Origin: an uncultured Eubacteriales bacterium | GTDB lineage: Bacteria > Bacillota_A > Clostridia > Christensenellales > Aristaeellaceae | Length of the DNA stretch: 8,658 nucleotides | Direction: 5' to 3' | NCBI GenBank assembly: GCA_902775835.1 | Contig: CACYNZ010000154.1 | Coordinates: 1 to 8,658 of the forward strand | Shown here: positions 5,378 through 8,658 of the stretch, in pieces | Layout: each line of letters starts with the position of its first letter | Position numbering within the stretch: position 1 is the first letter of the stretch | Notes under the pieces: generated by a model | Seen by the model: only the letters and a program-made list of their open reading frames with translations | Databases searched by the model: none | What the model was told of the DNA's origin: nothing | Made by a program: the position numbers and the translations under genes

Positions 5378-6946
5378 TTATTCCGCATGCGCAGCATCCC
5401 ATGCAGCATACTTTTCGTCCTGCACGGCCTTGCCGCCCATATCCATGTACTGCTGGAGCATATCCTTGTACAGAGCGCTGCACTCTTCAGCGGTGGCAGC
5501 CATGGTGCACTTCACCAGGATTTCCTGCTCATAGGAAGCGAGCGTGGTGCTGTACTTGGAGTTGTTCTCCAGCGGCACGTCGAAGTGGAAACCGGCCAGG
5601 ATCGCATCGCGGTTGCCCACGGTGTATTCCTCTTCGAACAGATCCGCATAGCCCTGATAGCTCAGCGCCTGGGACTTCATGGTCTTTTCCTCGGTGTCCA
5701 GCCACTGGCCGTTGACGAGCAGCGTGTAGTCGATGTTCTGCATGGAGTTGTAGACCATGTCATGATGATCCGCGTCCACGTCCTTGACCACCGGGATGCC
5801 GTCTTCGTTCAGGTCAGAAGTGATGCCTTCCAGACCGTTCTGGAGGAAATAGATGGTGTCATACTGGCACAGCCAGTCGAGGTACATGATGGCAGCTTCC
5901 GGATGCTGGGAATACACAGGGATGAAGTTCAGCAGGCCGGCAGCGGCGTATACGGGATGATAGTACTTGCTGGCGTCGGTCACAGACTCGAAGCAGTCCA
6001 GAGGAGTGAGCTTTGCGCCGGGCTCATAGGCCTGCAGGGAGGACAGGATGCCAGGGGACACACGGATGGGATGGTCATAGTTGCCGGTGTAGCCGCCAGC
6101 CTTGCCGCTGGTCACTTCGGCCCACAGGTCTTCATCATTGTGCAGCGCGAAGTCCGGGGATACCAGGCCTTCACGATACAGCTGGTTCAGGAACAGCAGG
6201 TAATCTTCATAGCCCTCGTGTGCGGGAGAAGCTTCGCAGGCCAGGGTCCGGGCGTCCAGATCCTTGTAGAAGCTCCACTGCAGGGGCATATTGTACCGCA
6301 GGTCGCGGTGCAGGGCGTAAGGAATGCATCCGCCTTCCACGTTGCCGGGATTCTTTTCCTTGAACGCGCGCAGCACATTCACAAACTCTTCCTTGGTGGT
6401 GGGCATTTCCATACCCAGCGCTTCCACCCAGTCCTGACGCAGGAACATGCCCATCCAGGCAACGACCACGCGGCGGGCAGGGATTGCGTACTGGCCGCCG
6501 GCGAACTTGCCGAACTCCAGAACGTCTTCGCCCAGGAACTGCTTCAGGGTCGGGCCGTACTGGTCAATCAGAGCGCTCAGTTCGGTGACGCCGCCCTGGT
6601 TCACATAGTCGGTCACGATGGACTCATTGTAGGTGAAGCAGATATCGGGGCAGGAAGCCTCGTCCATCATCAGGGTTGCCAGCTTCGACTCTTCCTCGGA
6701 GCGCGGAATGACAACCCATTCAATCTTGATGTTGCGGGGATCGCCGAAGTTTTCCTGAATCCACTTGGTCCAGTAGTTGTCGTCGGGCGCCGTGCCGCCG
6801 GTATTGCCGCGGTCAAAGACGGAAACCTTCAGGGTGACGGGCTCGTCATAACGGAACACTTCTGCTGTCTCAGCTGTTGCGGGGACAATGGAAACCATTG
6901 TCATCAGCAGAGCCAGCGCCAGGATCATGGACCATACCTTTTTCAT
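5378..6946 (-). CDS. Extracellular solute-binding protein, LplA-like
   Basis: A 522-residue sugar-binding protein of the large LplA/YtcQ-like group (family 1 solute-binding fold) that captures oligosaccharide outside the membrane for the two permeases. MKKVWSMILALALLMTMVSI is a signal peptide, with ATA|E (about residue 25) or AETA|E as likely cleavage sites. No cysteine follows, so it is not a typical lipoprotein. The mature protein begins VTLKVSVFDRG and has a TKWIQENFGD segment typical of this group, a DICFTYNES stretch near the first crossover and many surface aromatic residues. AGGAGG lies seven bases from the ATG. It is the third gene of the visible operon, 74 bases after the permease gene and flanked by hairpins on both sides. 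The ligand cannot be read from the sequence. Confidence 0.92.
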   Translation of the reverse strand: MKKVWSMILALALLMTMVSIVPATAETAEVFRYDEPVTLKVSVFDRGNTGGTAPDDNYWTKWIQENFGDPRNIKIEWVVIPRSEEESKLATLMMDEASCPDICFTYNESIVTDYVNQGGVTELSALIDQYGPTLKQFLGEDVLEFGKFAGGQYAIPARRVVVAWMGMFLRQDWVEALGMEMPTTKEEFVNVLRAFKEKNPGNVEGGCIPYALHRDLRYNMPLQWSFYKDLDARTLACEASPAHEGYEDYLLFLNQLYREGLVSPDFALHNDEDLWAEVTSGKAGGYTGNYDHPIRVSPGILSSLQAYEPGAKLTPLDCFESVTDASKYYHPVYAAAGLLNFIPVYSQHPEAAIMYLDWLCQYDTIYFLQNGLEGITSDLNEDGIPVVKDVDADHHDMVYNSMQNIDYTLLVNGQWLDTEEKTMKSQALSYQGYADLFEEEYTVGNRDAILAGFHFDVPLENNSKYSTTLASYEQEILVKCTMAATAEECSALYKDMLQQYMDMGGKAVQDEKYAAWDAAHAE

Positions 6947-6980
6947 GGGATAGCCTCCTTTTAATGGGTTTCTTTATTGC

Positions 6981-6996
6981 ACCGGGATTTCCCGGT
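6981..6996 (-). promoter_or_regulatory. Small hairpin between permease and binding-protein genes
   Basis: ACCGGG and CCCGGT form a perfect 6-bp stem with an AAAT loop. It lies in the 74-base gap upstream of the binding-protein gene, about 21 bases before its AGGAGG site. No T-run follows, so it is not a terminator. It may mark a processing or stabilising site at the 5' end of the binding-protein message, which is inference. Confidence 0.4.
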
Positions 6997-7020
6997 TCAA
7001 AACAGTTTCCGGACCGGCGC

Positions 7021-7920
7021 TTACTCCTTCACGGCACCGATCATGACGCCCTGCACAAAGTACTTCTGCAGGAAGGGATAGACGATCAGGATCGGAACGG
7101 TGGAGAACACCACGGCGGCGCACTGGATGGTCTCCGCAAGCACTGCGTTCTTGCCGCCTTCCACCATGCTCACATCGGAGGAGGAGGAAGCGAACACCAC
7201 CTGATACAGTTTCATCTGCAGGGTAAACTTGCTGGAAGTGTTGATGTAGTACCGGACGTCCGCGTAGTTGTTCCAGCGTGCCACGGCATAGAACAGGGCG
7301 ATGGTGGCCAGGGACGCCGTGGACAGCGGCAGGATAATCCGGATCAGGATCTGCATGTCATTGCAGCCGTCCAGCTTCGCGCTTTCCTCCAGGGACGCGG
7401 GCACCGATTCGAAGAAGTTCCGCAGAATGATCGTATTGTAGGTACTCGTCAGGATCGGAAGCACCAGGGACCAGGGGCTGTCGATCAGGCCCATCTGCTT
7501 GACCCACAGGAAGTTGGCGATGGTGCCGCCGGTAAAGTACATGGGGATAAGCACCACAATCATGAGGAACCTGCGGCCGGGCAGATAATGCCGGCTCAGG
7601 GGATACGCCAGAAGAATTGTGGATACCATGGCCAGGACTGTGTAGATCACGGTCCATTCAATGGAGAACCACATGGAACGGATCATGGTGGGATCATTGA
7701 ACACAGATGCATAGGCATTGAAGTCGATTTCCTTGGGAATCAGGTATACCTTGCCGGCCACCACGGGTGCGCGTCCGGAAATGGACTTGGCGATCACGTG
7801 GATCACAGGCAGAATGCACAGAAGTACAAAGATCGTCAGGATCACATTGAATACGATTTCGGAACCGATATAGCGCCTGCCTTTGGCCACGCGGGGCTTT
7901 ACAGAAGCTGTATTGCTCAA
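7021..7920 (-). CDS. ABC sugar permease, LplC/YtcP type (CarB-like)
   Basis: A 299-residue inner-membrane permease of the MalG-like/LplC group, the second membrane subunit of the importer. Hydrophobic segments lie near residues 22-45, 88-107, 118-138, 148-165, 200-216 and 265-285. The cytoplasmic EAA loop that contacts the ATPase reads EESAKLDGCNDMQILIRIIL, about residues 178-197. The C-terminus QKYFVQGVMIGAVKE is the signature ending of this subgroup. I place the start at TTG (7918-7920) because AGGGGGG lies seven bases upstream and it overlaps the TGA of the preceding permease as TTGA, suggesting translational coupling. An in-frame ATG at 7977 lies inside the neighbouring gene and would add a Cys/His-rich segment unlike the family. 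No ATPase gene follows, as usual for this type, which borrows a shared MsmX-like ATPase. Confidence 0.92.
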   Translation of the reverse strand: MSNTASVKPRVAKGRRYIGSEIVFNVILTIFVLLCILPVIHVIAKSISGRAPVVAGKVYLIPKEIDFNAYASVFNDPTMIRSMWFSIEWTVIYTVLAMVSTILLAYPLSRHYLPGRRFLMIVVLIPMYFTGGTIANFLWVKQMGLIDSPWSLVLPILTSTYNTIILRNFFESVPASLEESAKLDGCNDMQILIRIILPLSTASLATIALFYAVARWNNYADVRYYINTSSKFTLQMKLYQVVFASSSSDVSMVEGGKNAVLAETIQCAAVVFSTVPILIVYPFLQKYFVQGVMIGAVKE

Positions 7921-8658
7921 AACAGACCCCCCTCTCCCATGCGGCGTGTGATCACATTGGCACCGATAACAAAGCACATGTTCACCACGGAACCGAAGAT
8001 ATCCACGGCGGTCGCGAACGGATACTGGCGGTTCAGAATGCCGCGGTCATACACAAAGGTGGAAATCACGTCCGCAGCATTGGTGACCATCTTGTTCATC
8101 ATGACATAGGGACGTTCGAATCCAATGCCCACCATCTGTCCCAGTCGAAGGATCAGCATGATGACGATTGTGGGCATGATGCAGGGCAGCGTCACATACC
8201 AGATGCGGCGGAGCCGTCCGCAGCCGTCCACTTCCGCGGCTTCATACAGTTCCGTGTTCACGCCGGAGATGGCGGCCAGATAGATGATGGTGCCCCAGCC
8301 GGCGCTCTGCCAGATACCGGTCACCACATACATGACCACCCAGTTGCCTTCGTCCATCAGGAAGTTCACCGGTGTGCCGCCCATCTGCGTGATCAGGTTG
8401 TTGATGGGACCGGCGGAGCCGAAGATCTTGGAAACCAGGGATCCGATGATGACCCAGGACAGGAAATGCGGCAGGTACATCAGCGTCTGGTACAGTTTCT
8501 TGACCTTCAGGGAACGCATTTCGTACACCATGATGGCCAGGATGATCGGTATCGGGAATCCGAAGAGCAGATCCAGAAGATTCAGCTTCACGGTGTTCTT
8601 CACTGCATTCCAGAACTTGGCGCTCTCAAAGACCTCTCCGAAATACTTGAAAATCGGT
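7917..8658 (-). CDS. ABC sugar permease, LplB/YteP type, partial (5' end outside window)
   Basis: The last 246 codons of a MalF-like/LplB permease, the first membrane subunit of the importer. The frame is open to the window edge and reads FWNAVKNTVKLNLLDLLFGF at the start of the conserved membrane domain, so the GTG at 8603 is internal rather than a start. About 60-80 N-terminal residues are missing compared with the family. The EAA loop reads YEAAEVDGCGRLRRIWYVTL, followed by P and a hydrophobic stretch, as expected for docking to the ATPase. Several membrane segments are visible (GFPIPIILAIMVYE, WVIIGSLVSKIF, VVMYVVTGIW, IVIMLILRLG). Its stop codon overlaps the TTG start of the next permease. 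The operon therefore begins to the right of the window. Confidence 0.92.
   Translation of the reverse strand, partial: PIFKYFGEVFESAKFWNAVKNTVKLNLLDLLFGFPIPIILAIMVYEMRSLKVKKLYQTLMYLPHFLSWVIIGSLVSKIFGSAGPINNLITQMGGTPVNFLMDEGNWVVMYVVTGIWQSAGWGTIIYLAAISGVNTELYEAAEVDGCGRLRRIWYVTLPCIMPTIVIMLILRLGQMVGIGFERPYVMMNKMVTNAADVISTFVYDRGILNRQYPFATAVDIFGSVVNMCFVIGANVITRRMGEGGLF

Noticed and set aside
4058..6964. A 968-codon open frame on the plus strand
   Set aside because: It is exactly antisense to the binding-protein and canonical oxidoreductase genes, which have clear family motifs, ribosome sites and signal peptide. The plus product is low-complexity His/Gly/Val-rich with no motif, as expected from codon bias of the opposite strand.
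6877..8109. A 410-codon plus-strand open frame
   Set aside because: Antisense to both permease genes. Its Gly/His/Asp-rich composition mirrors the hydrophobic codons of the real genes.
8601..8603. GTG as the start of the LplB-type permease
   Set aside because: The frame continues upstream to the window edge with family-like residues (KYFGEVFESAKFWNA), so this GTG is an internal valine codon.

Overview
The window is the distal part of a minus-strand carbohydrate-uptake and processing operon. It is followed, in the same orientation, by a separately transcribed regulator-like gene and by a repeat-bearing boundary at the left edge. Gene style (strong AGGAGG-type ribosome sites, an LplA/LplB/LplC-type ABC importer without its own ATPase, GTG and TTG starts, moderately high GC in the operon) suggests an anaerobic Bacillota/Clostridia bacterium of gut or rumen type. 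This is inference; no rRNA or marker gene is present.

Right to left, in the direction of transcription: the 3' part of an LplB-type permease (cut by the window edge, 7917-8658); an LplC/YtcP-type permease that starts on a TTG overlapping the previous stop (7021-7920); a 522-residue extracellular solute-binding protein with a signal peptide but no lipobox (5378-6946); two different Gfo/Idh/MocA-family NAD(P)-dependent oxidoreductases (4115-5275 and 2998-4083); and a cytoplasmic serine esterase of the EstA/esterase D type (2181-2948). A textbook intrinsic terminator (2130-2168) ends the operon. Three other intergenic hairpins, at 6981-6996, 5325-5354 and 2961-2980, sit between genes and may set relative expression.

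The likely joint role is import of a plant or host oligosaccharide by the binding protein and two permeases, powered by a shared ATPase encoded elsewhere. Removal of acyl groups by the esterase and oxidation or reduction of a sugar hydroxyl by the two dehydrogenases would follow inside the cell. The substrate cannot be read from the sequence.

Left of the terminator, a 302-base gap precedes a 474-residue protein with an N-terminal XRE-like helix-turn-helix and a long C-terminal region I do not recognise. At the far left a short signal-peptide reading frame runs into four tandem 24-bp repeats, which look like the end of a mobile element (IS21-type ends are one candidate). Nothing here proves an undescribed system. 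The most interesting leads are the unmatched dehydrogenase pair, the unfamiliar regulator and the repeat boundary.
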